DNA of 64,000 nt from Coenobita brevimanus (GCA_032717465.1 CM064669.1:46771843-46835842), one strand, 5' to 3'; counted from the first letter of the stretch, positions 10,746 to 22,686 are shown. The notes: generated from the sequence alone by a model not told the origin. A program made the numbers and translations.

Positions 10746-11195
10746 CTGTTTATCTGATGTGGAGGTTAGATATAGCCTTTCTCCTCCTAAACGGGGCTCT
10801 CCTGGGGTGAATAAAATTATGGCAACAGGAAATTAAAAAAAATAAATAAATAAATAAACAATCTGTCTTTGCGCTTCAATAAAACGAAAGATGGAAACGA
10901 AAGCAAAAATTTTCCATAATCTCAACAAGCGTAGAAAAATATGAAAAAAAAAAAAAAAAAAGCATAAACCCTCATAAACTCACCCTTAGATATTAACCTC
11001 CCGAGCCTCGTAATGCCTCATATTTTCATTTTCAATCCCCAGGCGATTTGATTCAGCTCGCAAAAGGCTCTTACCATAGGTGGGATTAATATTATCTCCT
11101 ATTTTAATCCTTTTAGTGTCAGAGGGATTTGCTAAGCTGATTAAACTCTTTGATGAGTATTAGGAATGGGATATGTATGGGGTCATCACAGTGAG
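10746..11195. other. no gene seen
   Basis: A/T-rich with an (AAAT)n at about 10840-10858 and a poly(A) at about 10945-10960. Confidence 0.5.
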
Positions 11196-11362
11196 GTGTA
11201 ATAGTAATAATAATAGTAACAATAATAATAACGATAATAATAGTAATAATAACAATAATAATAATGACCACAACAACAAAAACAACAACAACTACTACTA
11301 CAGCTACTGCTACTACTATTAATCATCATCATCATCATCATCATTATCATCATCATCATAAT
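11196..11362. repeat. compound trinucleotide array (AAT, AAC, CTA, ATC)
   Basis: Successive triplet types without intervening unique DNA. Confidence 0.92.
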
Positions 11363-11841
11363 AACGTCATTTTGTTTTTTAAAATCACATGTTCTCCCTT
11401 TATGGAGTTTACAAGCCCTGGACACACGTTAACACACAAAAAATTACAAGAACTTTAAAAACACTCAGTTGCACTACAAACCAAATAACGCATCATCATA
11501 GTGAAAGGCTTTATTTACTCCTTAATAAGTAAAGCATAGCGTATATAAAGACAAGTCAACACAGTAAAGAACGTAATTTATTTCTTGGCGAGCAAAACAA
11601 AGCAGCTTGAAGGCAAAAACAAAAAGAAAATTCCTGCAAAACACGAGAGGCTAAAGACGAGAGAATGTGAGAGAGGAGGAAGAGATTGAAAGATTGGGAA
11701 GAGGAAAAAATCACGCTGGGAGGGGAATGACTAGAATCGGGACCAAGGGAAAGAGGGAGAGAGAGGAAATTGGAAAGTGGAGATAAAGGAAGATGAGAAG
11801 TGGAGGGAAAAAATTGGAGGAGGGGGAGGGGAGAATGCGCA

Positions 11842-11843
<2 letters not shown>
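11363..11843. other. no gene seen; purine-rich in second half
   Basis: From about 11640 the + strand is A/G-rich and leads into the GA microsatellite. Confidence 0.55.
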
Positions 11844-11914
<71 letters not shown>

Positions 11915-11982
11915 CATAAGCATATAGAGACTAAGGTAAGTATACATACATACATACATACTTACAGTACGTACATGAATTC

Positions 11983-12037
<55 letters not shown>
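11844..12037. repeat. (GA)n - (CATA)n - (GA)n arrays
   Basis: GA run at 11844-11912, CATA units at about 11941-11962, then a second GA run at 11988-12037. Confidence 0.95.
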
Positions 12038-12039
<2 letters not shown>

Positions 12040-12137
12040 AGATAAGAAGACAATCGAGAGGCAGTGCAAGTTGATAGTGGAAGAGATATAAAAGCTTCTA
12101 TCTCTATGTATGTATTAGTGGAGATAATGTAGGACGA

Positions 12138-12246
12138 CGATAACAACAGCAGCTACAACAATAATGACAATAACAACAACAACAACAACAATAATAATAA
12201 TGACGACGATGACGATGATGACGATAATAATGACGATGACGATGAA
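12138..12246. repeat. compound triplet array (AAC, AAT, GAC/GAT)
   Basis: Consecutive triplet types. Confidence 0.9.
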
Positions 12247-12740
12247 GACTAAAGCAGCAAAGCCATTTTCTGCAGTACTCTCGGACAAAGGGTATACTTA
12301 AAAAAATATGAAGGTCTAACAAAGAAGTACAGTATTTTAGTTTCCCTTTAATCTTAGGGCACAGAAGCTCAGGATGGTATCACTGCCCATCTGCCAATAT
12401 ATCACCCTCCATTTACCCATCTATCTATTCCATGTATCTGTCGTTCCATCCATCCATTTATTTATTTTTAACAGTACCCCTATATCTATCTATCGCTTGA
12501 AAACAGGTGAGTTGAGAGAGAGAGAGAGAATCTGGCGACTGTTGACATCTCCCTATCTCGCTCCCTGGATTAACTAATGCTTCCACCACTTATATATCCA
12601 TGAATCCATCCATCCATTCCATCCTTCAACTCATTTAATCAGTCTGTCTGTCCATTCAGCCATTCACCTAGCATTCTCTACCTCATTCATCCATTCATCT
12701 ATCTGCCTGTCTGTCTATCTGTCTGTCCATCTAACCCTAG
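12247..12740. repeat. degenerate TCTA/CATC/TCTG tetranucleotides
   Basis: Many CCATCTATC, CATCCATC and TCTGTCTG words with unique interruptions; a short GA run near 12514-12530. No gene. Confidence 0.65.
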
Positions 12741-13900
12741 CAATTGTTCCTTTACAATTTTTTTCCCACCTAGATTTATGTATGAGCTGACGACAGACTT
12801 ATTTCACCAAACCTCAAACTCGGATCTATCCCAAAATGATCCTGCGAACTAAATCTGCAAAATCTAAAAAAGAAAAAGAAAAAACTCAAACCTGCATTTC
12901 CTAGAGCGAAACTTAAGGGCGCTGACCCCTTTCCCAATCTAACCCATAAGATTTCAGCCTCAAATACGTTTTCTAAAAGATTATGCTCTCAGTTCTCAAA
13001 ACCTCACCTAACCTCGCGATTGAGAGACCCACGGCATAACAAATACAGGCTGGCGTGTGTTGCTGGGGAACAGGCGGCTGACGTGAGACTCGGTTCTCAG
13101 TAAAGCACCAACTCAGTCACTTAATAATTTAGTGATAATGGTGTTTTTAGACCTGGCCCCAGGGAAGGTCTGGAATTATACATAAAGAAGACGTTGAAGT
13201 CGAGGGTGGTGATGATAAGGATGGCGATAACGCTGATGGATGACGATGATGGTGATATAGAAGAGTTGAGGCTAAAATCAGGGTACGTGGAGAACTAAGT
13301 ACCCATCAATCTGAATATCTCAGTGCTTTGTCCCTACTTCCTCATAAAGACTGATTATATTGGCGTAGAAAATCTGCCTGTGTACTTCTCCACTGTCTCT
13401 ACAATCTCTCAAATAAACTAGACTCGTATTCTCGTGAGTTTAGTAGTCTTTCTAGTACCCCCTAAATGCCAAACAAATTTCCATGGTACACCTCTTCATT
13501 CTCTTGTATGGTACTGATGTTTGTGTTCTATCTATATGCAGTACATTATTAACATACTAGAAAAAGTTAATGTTAGCAAATACTGAATTATATGGTAAGT
13601 AAGAAGTGCGAGGCAGCCTCCTGGTCCAACAAGCATACAGGCTCTATTACTTCAGGGTACAAAACTAGAGACTCTATTTGATGTACAGTATAGATGGGAC
13701 AACTGCATCTGGCTCTTATTTTCATGAGCTTACAGTTAGTAGCCTTTCTAGCGTTACATATTATTTTGATATATGAGACATCAGTGTTCTCTTGTTCATA
13801 AGTATTTTCTTGTACATTGCTTTTCACTTATCTAACCACGATCGTTAACTGAGTCTTGATTTTGAGTAACATTCATTCCGTCACACATTTTTCAGCAGGG
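12741..13900. other. about 1.1 kb without recognisable feature
   Basis: Only a GATGGT-rich patch near 13200-13260 and short open frames (longest 79 codons, minus strand, 13588-13827) without recognisable motifs. Confidence 0.5.
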
Positions 13901-14062
13901 AGAGGGGGAAGGGAGTCAAGGTCCCCACACAACGAGACATCCCAACAGTTCAGGTTCTTCAGACAGCGTGCAAATTGTATAAGACTACACTGGCCATCGA
14001 TGCGGCAATACCAGCACGATCACAATCAGCCGTGATGGGTGATGGCGCGGTTTATGGCCAGG
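13901..14062. other. unassigned sequence
   Basis: No coding or family signal recognised. Confidence 0.4.
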
Positions 14063-14250
14063 AACATAAAGGCAGAGGATGGGGGAGCAAAGATGGGGAA
14101 CCGAGGCAGACATAGAGGGAGGATGATAAAGGTGGAGTATGAGGGAGGAAAAGATGGGGAACCGAGGGAGAAACAGTGAGAGGGAGATAAAGGCAGAGGA
14201 TGGGGGAGCAAAAGATGGGGAACCGAGACAGACACAGCGAAAAGGACAAA
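14063..14250. repeat. 61 bp minisatellite, about three units
   Basis: AGATGGGGAACCGAG recurs at 14091, 14152 and 14213, exactly 61 bp apart, within otherwise similar units. Confidence 0.88.
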
Positions 14251-14700
14251 TGAAGACAAACAAATTCTCGCATATTTGAAACGGAGAGAATGGGAGAGAA
14301 GATGAAAATTAAGACATAAACAGTGAAAAAAGAAGACAGAGCAGGAGATGGACAAATTTAACGATCTATAAAAGGAGACTGAGAGAGAGCAGAAGATGGG
14401 AACTAATACCGACTGAGTAAGACAGACAAAGGAAGAGACAAATTCTTTCATATCATAAAGGGAGACGACGAGAGAGAGAAAACAAAAGGTAAAAACAGAT
14501 CGAGAGAGAGACAAAGGTAGAGCACTGCGAATTCTCGAAGAACATGAAAAGCTGATGACGAGAAAGAAGACGGAAACTAAGAGAGAAAGAGTGGGAAAGA
14601 GGAAGGAAGAAACACACACTTACACAAACTGTAAAGAGAAAGAAAGAGAAAATGATGGAAACTGAGACAGCCACAGTGAGGCAGATAAAAGAAGAATCAG
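14251..14700. repeat. diverged purine-rich continuation of the minisatellite
   Basis: ACAAATTCT(C/T)(G/T)CATAT-type segments recur near 14265 and 14437, with a weaker one near 14527. This suggests an older, longer-period array. Minus-strand frames up to 197 codons are Ser/Leu/Phe-rich artefacts. Confidence 0.55.
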
Positions 14701-14705
14701 AAAAG

Positions 14706-15233
14706 ACTATATTCTATTTGATTGACCTGTGAGGCTGAAATGTATGGGCCGCGTAGGGTGTGTTTGAATCGCGGCTGCTGATTGGCCGCCGTTAAGTTAA
14801 ATCTACACTTCTTCTTAACACATATATTTTTATATTTTTTAACTGCCTTCAACACAAGTTGCCAGTTTAAATATGGAATAATTTCCGAAGCTGAAGAGGT
14901 CAAAATTAGCTTTTAAAACTTACTCTTTCTAAAGAAAATTAAAGTTGATTATAAAGTTTCATACAACGATGAGTGACGTTTGAAATAAATTATCCACCCA
15001 CGGTGTACATCCACGTCAGCATGTTGCGCTACATCTACGCACGTCTTACACCACGTTCGCATGTTGCACTATAATATCCACCCACGGTATACACCTACGT
15101 CCGCGTGATGCAGTACAATACATGCCTGCATTTACTTCGAAGACATCATCGGCGGCCAGTCAGCAGCCGCGTATCAAACACACCCTACTTGCCCAATACA
15201 TCTCAGCTGCACAGGTCAATCAAATAGACTATA
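14706..15233. mobile_element. MITE-3: 528 bp foldback element with about 84 bp inverted termini
   Basis: 14706-14790 and the complement of 15151-15233 align along their whole length, sharing TCTATTTGATTGACCTGTG, AGGGTGTGTTTGA and CGCGGCTGCTGA. The interior has no transposase; it holds a degenerate direct repeat around CCACCCACGGT (14994 and about 15073). Both outer ends start with ACTATA, consistent with a TA target. Superfamily not determined. Confidence 0.88.
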
Positions 15234-15525
15234 ACGCGTTTTCTCATCCTGTAAGAGGAGTGGACGAGAGAAATGATAGAAACTAAGAGGGAAAAAAATG
15301 GAAATGAGAGGAGAAAGATAACTAGGACAGCGACTAAGACGAAGGAACACAGGTATAGTATTCTAACTTACCATTAACGTGTGCTTGGTGAGCGCGTGAC
15401 GAGCGAGCGAGCGCCACGTTATCACAGTTTCCCTCTGATATATTATTTCTTCATGATGGTAGCTGAATCATGAAAAATATACTGGAACGAAAGACATTCT
15501 CTCGCATACACCCACACAGACACAG

Positions 15526-15528
<3 letters not shown>
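15234..15528. other. unassigned sequence
   Basis: Purine-rich to about 15340, then unremarkable. Confidence 0.45.

Positions 15529-15573
<45 letters not shown>
15529..15573. repeat. (CA)n microsatellite
   Basis: CA run. Confidence 0.95.
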
Positions 15574-15577
<4 letters not shown>

Positions 15578-15899
15578 CAATCATTCTACACGAGCTGACA
15601 TACAAAAATCAAAGAAACAAACAGGAACGGGTAGTTTCAACATGTGGAGAAAGAGAGAGAGAGAACATAAACAGACCAGCATAGGTAAATAGATGGATAG
15701 ATAGACAGATAGGAAAGTAGGTAGGTAGACAGACAGGCATAGACAGAATAATATATAGACAGAAAAAAGAACAAGAACTGACAGCGCCTAAGAACAAAGA
15801 GCGGACGATAAAACAAGAAAGAAATTAAAGAAGATAAGAGGAAGAAATTACGGGAAAAGTAATCGGCTATGCACGAAAGAATAATTCAAGAAACAGTTG
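15574..15899. other. no gene seen; degenerate TAGA/ACAG tetranucleotides
   Basis: About 15685-15765 holds TAGATAGA, GTAGGTAG and AGACAG words; the rest is unassigned A-rich DNA. Confidence 0.55.
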
Positions 15900-16009
15900 A
15901 TAGTTGTGGTAATTGTGGTAGTTACTGTGGTTGACGTTGTAGTTACTGCGGCGGTAGCTGTGGTAGGTTTGTAATTGAGTATGTAGTTAAGACAGTTGAA
16001 GGAAGGCGT

Positions 16010-16442
16010 ATTGTGTTACGTGGAGAGAGGCAGACTGATGAACAGAAGCGTGTGGAGTTAGCCTACGTGGAGAGACAGACAGACAAATGTACAGAAGCGT
16101 GTGGAGTTACGCGGAGAGAGAGACAGACAAATGTTAGAGCGTGTGGAGTTACGCGGAGAGACAGATAAATAAGGAGAAGCATGTGGAGTTTCGTAGAGAG
16201 ACATAAATGAAGAGGAGCGTGTGGAGTTACGTGGAGAGAGAGACAGACGAAGAGTAGCGTGTGGAGTTAGGTGGAGAGACAGATAAATAAGGAGAAGCAT
16301 GTGGAGTTACATAGAGAGACATAAATGAAGAGGAGCGTGTGGAGTTACGTGGAGACACAGACAAATGAGGAGAAGCGTGTAGAGTTACGAGGAGAGACTG
16401 ACATATAAAGAGGTGCATGTGAAGTTGCGTGAAGAGAGACAA
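16010..16442. repeat. about 40 bp minisatellite, about ten units
   Basis: GCGTGTGGAGTTACG followed by GAGAGACAGACAAATGA-type sequence recurs about every 40 bp. Units are variable in length and sequence. Thr/Ser/Leu-rich frames on the minus strand reflect this repeat. Confidence 0.88.
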
Positions 16443-16444
16443 AT

Positions 16445-16705
16445 GGAGAAATGAGAGAGTGTTGTGGCGCTGATGTGAGTGCGTTAGAATGAATTAAGGG
16501 AAATACTCTGAGGTGGTCTGGCCATGTGGAGAAGGTGGAGGATGAGAGCCTGACTGGATTTTATATGAGTGGGGAGAAGGGAGGAGTAAGGCCAAGGATG
16601 AGATTGATGTATGGCGTGAAGAGGAATGAGAGAATAGGGTCCGTGAACTGGAGAAAAGGCAGCTTGATGGAGGAGGGCAGAGTGACATGGCGGCGTTAAA
16701 TCGTT
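16445..16705 (+). pseudogene. LINE C-terminal fragment
   Basis: Translated + strand gives the conserved C-terminal LINE pattern (RWSGHVEKVEDESL, about 16508-16550, and GGVRPRMR near 16580-16605). It aligns with the intact-looking segment at 32055-32285. It lies directly after the minisatellite and carries no reverse transcriptase motifs. Broken remnant. Confidence 0.7.
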
Positions 16706-16734
16706 GTGGTGAGGTGGTGGATGTGCTGAAATGA

Positions 16735-17071
16735 AATGGTAGTTGTGAAAAATTTAGATGTAGGTTGTGGTAATGGTGGTGTTGTGGTTGTGGTGGCATC
16801 TGTGTAACTGTGGTGGTAGTTGCGGTATATTCTTTTAACTATGGTGGTAATTGTGGTGATTTAAGTGGCAGCTGTGAATAGTGTTTGCAGAAGGAGTAGT
16901 GGTGACTGTGGTGGCAAATGAGGTAATTATAGTGGTGATTGTGATAATTTTCATAATCATGTTGGTAGTTGTGGTAATTTATGTCGCAGTTGTAGTACCT
17001 ATGATGGTGGGTATTGTAATTTTGGTAGTTATGGTTAAGAGAATGGTTATAGTAGTAGTAGCAGCAGCAGC
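16735..17071. repeat. TGTGGTGGTAATTG-rich degenerate repeat
   Basis: TGGTGGT, TTGTGGTAAT and GTTATGG words repeat, ending in AGT/AGC triplets at about 17050-17071 directly before MITE-1. Confidence 0.75.
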
Positions 17072-17244
17072 TTTTTTTCACGTAGCTCAGTGGCAGAATA
17101 AGACAAGGCTACGGCTCAATTAAATTCTTTTCATGGAACTTCTTCGTGACTAGCATCATATCCTAGTGTTTATCTCTTTCCACAGCTCAGGATTCAGGAC
17201 AGAGGGATGGCAATTTTAGGTCAGGTTAACGTGAACTGAGTGTA
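17072..17244 (+). mobile_element. MITE-1 family copy (left end missing)
   Basis: Contains CACGTAGCTCAGTGGCAGAA, CTTCTTCGTGACTAGCA and the right terminus AGGTCAGGTTAACGTGAACT. The left inverted terminus is replaced by triplet-repeat DNA. Confidence 0.8.
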
Positions 17245-17590
17245 GTTGTGATTATGATTTGGTGTTTGTTGTTCTTTTATACGGAATTTATGATGGACCT
17301 GAGACAACGAACGTAAAATCGCTGGTGCTAGTTGTGGTGATAGGTGCTTTGATGTAGTTGTTGTAATTGTGCTAATGAGGCTAATGATAATATTTGTAAT
17401 GGAGGAAGTAGCAGCGTATTTGCAGCATCACGTTCCAGTTGGTGTTGTTGTTGTACCACCCCAGACTGTCTGACCGAGCAGGCCCATTAACCGCAGGCAA
17501 GCAGTATCCTCTGCACGGCCGTCGCGTGCAGTGAATTGATGCGCCTATGGGAGTGACAGCATCTCCCCACAGCGAGGCGGGGGAAGTAAT
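17245..17590. other. unassigned sequence
   Basis: No recognised coding sequence. 17460-17590 is more GC-rich and could belong to the repeat C copy that follows. Confidence 0.4.
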
Positions 17591-17765
17591 GTGATTTGGT
17601 TCATAGGTGGACGCCACATTTGTGTTTCCACCCAGTTAACAAGGGCACCATAGTAGGCTTGACATCACCCTGTTATTTGCTTGTATGGTTACCACCCAGC
17701 GTTGTAAATGATTTCCTCAGTTACAGGAAACCATTTGGCTTGTCACTCAGTGCAGAGCTCCCTGA
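17591..17765 (-). repeat. dispersed repeat family C, copy 1
   Basis: Complement contains GTGACAAGCCAAATGG and the 'CTGTAACTGAG' and 'GGTGGTAACCAT' words that match 29330-29400 and 31560-31640. Confidence 0.5.
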
Positions 17766-18124
17766 AGTGGAAAGAAGAGTAATAATTATTAACAAGAAGG
17801 AAGAGAGGAGGATATACTCAGACGAAGAATGACCGAGGTGAAGGAAGATGCAAGCAGCACCACATCGAGTGAGTGGATACTGGGCGCTCCCACCTCCCAC
17901 CTCACATTGCGGCAGATGTGACAGGTGAAATTTTTAGTTACTGTGAAGTTCTCTGTGATGTATGTTCTGTGATGTATGTTGGTCTTATGGTAGTTATGGT
18001 TGTAGCGGTAGTTGTGATGAAAATGGTGATAACTGTAGAAAAAAAGTTGGCGATGAAACAACAATCGTAATTTTGATAGGAACAGTAATACCACACACGC
18101 ACATCTACAAGGGTGGGAGACTAT

Positions 18125-18125
<1 letters not shown>

Positions 18126-18174
<49 letters not shown>
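18126..18174. repeat. (CA)n microsatellite
   Basis: CA run. Confidence 0.95.
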
Positions 18175-18175
<1 letters not shown>

Positions 18176-18214
18176 ACACACAGATAAGTTAAGCTCAATA
18201 ACCGACTCTCCTTT

Positions 18215-18290
18215 CTCAGTGTTGCTCTAGCCAAGTAACCGCCTGGCGTGGCTTGGAGTCCCTAGAGAGCTACGTGGTACAAGCCATTTA
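18215..18290 (+). repeat. dispersed repeat family E, copy 1
   Basis: CGCCTGGCGTGGC and CTAGAGAGCTAC match 22928-22970 (CGCCTGGTGTGGC, CCAGAGAGCTAC). Both copies are close to (CA)n tracts. Confidence 0.55.

Positions 18291-18371
<81 letters not shown>
18291..18371. repeat. (CA)n microsatellite
   Basis: Perfect CA run of about 80 bp. Confidence 0.97.
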
Positions 18372-18374
<3 letters not shown>

Positions 18375-18470
18375 CCAAGCAGTGTGGAAGAAATTAAACT
18401 GTGGAAAAAGTTTACTGATTTCTGCAAAGTATTGTTTCCAAGACCCGAAGACACAAACAAAATATATACT

Positions 18471-18700
18471 CCTGTCTATCTATCTGTCTATCTAATTATT
18501 TATGTCTATTTATCTATCTATCTATACATTTGTACGTCTAGGTAAAGGATCAGCTAAAAATACACATACAGAGCCTCCCTCTATTTCTCTCTCTCTTCCT
18601 ATATATGTGTGTATGTACATGTATGTATGTTTGTATGTATGTATCTGTCTATTTATTTGTTTATTCATCTATCTATCTATATATCTATCTATCTAGATTA
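18471..18700. repeat. TCTA and GTAT tetranucleotide arrays
   Basis: TCTATCTA at 18471-18530 and 18660-18697; ATGTATGT at 18603-18650. Confidence 0.88.
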
Positions 18701-18767
18701 CTAACACACTGCACAGGGTTTATATGACAAATTGAATATTCTTTAACATGACAGACTTGATAAGAAA

Positions 18768-19165
18768 GTTCATGGTGGAGTGAGAGGGAGTGTGGTGGAG
18801 TGAGAAGGACTGTGGTGGAGTGAGAGGGAATGTGGTGGAGTGAGAAGGAGTGTGGTGGAGTGAGGGAGTGTGGTGGAGTGAGAGGAGTGTGGTGGAGTGA
18901 GAGGAGTGTGGTGGAGTGAGAGGGAATGTTGTGGAGTGAGAGGGAGTGTGGTGGAATGAGAGGGTGCATGGTGGAGGAAATGTGAGTCTGATGGATTGAG
19001 AACGAGTGTGGTTGAGTGAGAGGGAGTGTGGTGGAGTAAGAGGAAATGTGGTGGAGCGAGAGGGAGTGTGGTGGAGGAAGTGTGAGTCTGATGGAGTGAG
19101 AGGGAGTGTGGTGGGGTGAGAGGGAGTGTGGTGGAGTGAGAGAGAGAGTATGGTGGATTGAAAGG
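18768..19165. repeat. about 20 bp minisatellite with higher-order structure
   Basis: Unit GTGGTGGAGTGAGAGGGAGT, about 19 units. An odd variant containing AGTGTGAGTCTGATGGA-type sequence appears twice about 100 bp apart (near 18970 and 19071), so groups of five units were duplicated together. Similar words occur at 28170-28230 and 62220-62285. Confidence 0.92.
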
Positions 19166-19301
19166 CAGTGAGATTGCAATGCTGAAGAGTGAGAGGGAGA
19201 GGGTTGGATGCAATGATACTTTTGATTAACTGGGTGAAAAATGCAACAGCGAAATAAAGAGTGAAAGAGAGGAGGGGTGCATATAAAGGCCTAGAGAGTA
19301 T

Positions 19302-19307
<6 letters not shown>

Positions 19308-19352
<45 letters not shown>
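19308..19352. repeat. (GA)n microsatellite
   Basis: Perfect GA run. Confidence 0.97.
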
Positions 19353-19356
<4 letters not shown>

Positions 19357-19640
19357 TCGTGGCTGCAATCCTCTGTGGTGGAGAAAGTAAGTTCTGCCGC
19401 AGACTATAAATAACTTCATATTATTTTTCTTCTTCTTGTTTCAGTACTTTTAGCAAAATTAAGATGAAATGGACGTCCAGAGGATTTAAGGTGCTAAGTG
19501 TTGGATTAAATGTGTTGGATTTTAGGGAGCCGGGATGAAATAAATGTCCATGAAGTGAATTTGGTAGTTACGGTATCTGAAAAGGCATTTGTGTTGTATT
19601 TATTGCGTGTGAAGGTGCTGGGGTTAGTGTGCCATTAGTA

Positions 19641-19646
<6 letters not shown>
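19353..19646. other. unassigned sequence
   Basis: No gene recognised. Confidence 0.4.

Positions 19647-19712
<66 letters not shown>
19647..19712. repeat. (CA)n-(TC)n compound microsatellite
   Basis: CA run to about 19674 then TC run. Confidence 0.96.
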
Positions 19713-19716
<4 letters not shown>

Positions 19717-20354
19717 CAGCTTCTGACAATCCCCTATCATCCCCTTCAGTGTATAGGGGCCTGTTACAAGACTAACTTAATCCAGAACATTTAAGGGCGG
19801 GAGACATACACACGCCCCCGGTAGCATTTTACGTGAGAGAAAAATTTGGCCACGTCTTGGACTTGAACCGCAACCCGTAAACACACAGTCCTTAGTAACA
19901 GGGCACTGGGCAGGGCTCCTCCAAACTCCCCCCCAGTTCCCTTTCCAGTTCCGGTTCATGAACGTTTCGTACAAGTTAGTGGGTCGGAGAACGTTGAATG
20001 ACAGCAGAAAACGTTTGAAATTGTTATCTAGAACAATGGATACCAAAACACTTCGACCTTAGCCATTGAATTTCTTGATTATGCATACTGTAAACTTCTC
20101 CATGCTTCACACTCTCCATGGAATGTATACAAAGCCTCTGTATACGAGTACACTCTCTTGCACCATGATGTCCCTTCACATTCTACACATTCTCTTACAC
20201 TAAGTTCCTACACACTTTACAAATACCCCTACACTCCAAAACCCCATGCAAACTGTATACACACTCTTACCCATTCTATTCCTTACCTTACTTTAGTTTC
20301 TCCACTGTTCACACATAATGCAAGACTATCATTAATGGACAAAACACTTGGATG
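19713..20354. other. no supported gene
   Basis: 19777-20046 has an 89-codon minus-strand frame without recognisable motif. About 20105-20310 is rich in CTACAC, CACTCT and ACACACT words (degenerate simple sequence). Confidence 0.5.
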
Positions 20355-20505
20355 TATGTGTAAGTAATCAGTGGAAAAACGCTTGCATAAGTGGTCAAAC
20401 GTTTGCTGTTAACGGTAAAACGTTTGTTGTTAATGATGAAACGTTTGCAGGTAATGGTAAAACGTTCGCAGTTATTGGTGAAACGTTTGCAGGTAATTAG
20501 GTTTT
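20355..20505. repeat. 21 bp minisatellite, about seven units
   Basis: Unit close to GGTAAAACGTTTGCAGTTAAT. AACGTTTG recurs every 21 bp, so a 7-residue repeat is open on the minus strand (KRFT-type). Confidence 0.9.
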
Positions 20506-21474
20506 TCATTTCCATCCACAGCTTAGAAAATCTGTGGGTGTGGAATTTGTGAATAGGCGCCTAGTGGTCTGTCGGTGGAGCTCTCAAATCATTAAGGGAG
20601 TTAAACCCTTGGCTGCAAAATATGAACTTAGCCTTTTTCCCTGATAAAGGTCGCTTTTGAGATTTCGCAGCTTATCTTCCTTAGCGAATTATTTTTGTAT
20701 TGCATCTTAACGTTATCTAGTACGTTACTTCTATCATCTTAAAATCGACATAATTCGCATCAGTAACAGAATCAATCACTAAGGAAGAGGTGCTACGAAG
20801 CATATTATGTCGCCTACGATACTGCCCAGACTCCGACGATTTCATTCAGCCCAGAGGAACATTTTGCAGCAAGAAGGTAAAAATTGTCCTGAGTGATGCA
20901 TTGCCCAACAACTGACAGCTTTGTATTTTTTCCTGCTTCGAAGAGACATACTTTATATCTCTTGGAGCCCTCAGCTGTCATTGGGTGAAATAATGAGATG
21001 ACGAAGAGGGGGACAGACACCCAAATGTTTACATCGATACTGAACATGATGGAAGACAAATGAAGCTGGACCTGGCTACCTCGTTGCTGTTTGCGATTAT
21101 ATAACTTTCAATGAAACTTAAGTATATCCGTGTCGCAAATATTGCAAAATAGATCCTCATAAATAAAAAAAAGTCTTGGCTAAACCTTCACATATTGCCT
21201 TGAAAGAATGGCCCCCTCTCGTAACTACACACTATCGATTCAGTAATAAACACTTCACTGGCCTGTGTTCCTTCTTCCCCCATACACCACCTCCATAATT
21301 CCATCCCCATTCTCACCCTATCTACCCCACCTCCTCACGCTCCTCATCCCCACCCTTCCTTCCTTATACAGAAGTCTCTTGTTGGTGCTCTTCTCATTAG
21401 AACAAAAAATAACATCAAAGAATTACACACCAGCGTCCATCCACTACTCTAAGAACGAAATACTTAACTATCCC
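20506..21474. other. no supported gene; one ACGATT-family fragment
   Basis: ACGATTTCATTCAGCCCAGA at about 20837 belongs to the 'ACGATTTT' dispersed family. The 81-codon minus-strand frame at 20814-21059 overlaps it. 21265-21370 is C/T-rich. Confidence 0.5.
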
Positions 21475-22450
21475 CTGTAACCCTGACCTTCGACAAAGTC
21501 TTCTCAAAATCAAATTGTCTCTTTTGCCCAACCCTTAACACTTTCACCAAGCTTGGCTCAAATCAGGTTAAGTCCGCCTGAATTCATTTTGCCGTTTGTT
21601 TTTGACCTTTGACCTTTCCCTGTGACCTTGACCTTTAAATGCTCGTTCTCAAAATCGAATTTCTTTATCTTTCTTTCTACCTGAGCCCTAAATTAGTCTT
21701 TAATGGATGAAAATGTTTGAGCTGACCATGCTACGTGACCTTGATTTTTGACTGATTGCTCTAACATTGTAACTGGTCCGCTTCTTGGGTGATCCTCAAC
21801 TCATTCACCAAATTTCATGCCAATCAATCCAAAGTGTTCTAGTTATTTTCTTCACATTAACTCTAACCTTGCTATGTAACCTTGAACTCTGACTGATTAT
21901 TTCGAAGCTGAAGCCAGTCGTTCTTGCCAATCATTAACCCTTCCACCAGGCTAAGTTCAAATCAGATGAAATCTCCAAATCGGCCTTGTCTTATGACCTC
22001 GGTGTTTTAGCTTTCCCTGTGACCCTGCCCTTTGACTGAACAAATCCTTATTATTTTATTTTCCTTACCCTCAGCCAGTCCACAAAGCCTGGTATAAAGC
22101 GGGTAAAAACATTTTAAGTTGACCTTGCCATGTTATCTTGATCTTTGGCCTATTGTTCTAAAAAAAAGGGGGCTTCTTTCTTGGCTGACTCTCAACACTT
22201 TCGTCATATTTGGTTAAAATGGAATCAAAACTGTTTATTTTGTTAACAAGGACACACACGGGTCAAACTTCGACGTTGGCCTATTACTTTGACGTTGAAA
22301 TGATTGTCCTTACTTTCAGCCGTTCTTCAAACTTCGGACTAAATTAAATAATAACTGCTGAGTCAATGTTGACCAAGCTCCCTGACCCAGATCTTTCACC
22401 AGTTTTCAAAGAATAATCTGTTTCCTCACCCTCAGACCTTCCGCCAAGGT
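21475..22450. repeat. TGACC-rich degenerate repeat block 2
   Basis: Same family and orientation as 958-1500: TGACCTTTGACC near 21603, TGTGACCTTGACC near 21622, and segments of the form CTTTCACCAAGCTTGGCTCA. At about 22220-22265 the TTATTTTGTTAAC site is followed by only ACACACACGGGTCAAAC, an unexpanded equivalent of the (CA)n at 1220. Confidence 0.8.
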
Positions 22451-22511
22451 AGGTCAAAATCTAATGTTAAAAAATTGTTTTTTTTGGTTACCACAGACAG
22501 ACAGCCATGAT

Positions 22512-22514
<3 letters not shown>

Positions 22515-22571
<57 letters not shown>
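22515..22571. repeat. (CA)n microsatellite
   Basis: Perfect CA run. Confidence 0.97.
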
Positions 22572-22572
<1 letters not shown>

Positions 22573-22621
22573 GCTCAAAACAACACCTACTCTCGCCCTG
22601 CGAATGGGGGAATTATATGTA

Positions 22622-22623
22622 CA

Positions 22624-22686
<63 letters not shown>
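22622..22686. repeat. (TA)n microsatellite
   Basis: Perfect TA run, about 60 bp. Confidence 0.97.

Noticed and set aside
17381..17617. 78-codon minus-strand frame in a GC-richer stretch
   Set aside because: Partly overlaps dispersed repeat family C and has no conserved motif.
19800..19935. tRNA-derived SINE on the minus strand (GCGGTTCAAGTCC looks like a B box)
   Set aside because: No A box at the expected distance and no second copy in the window.
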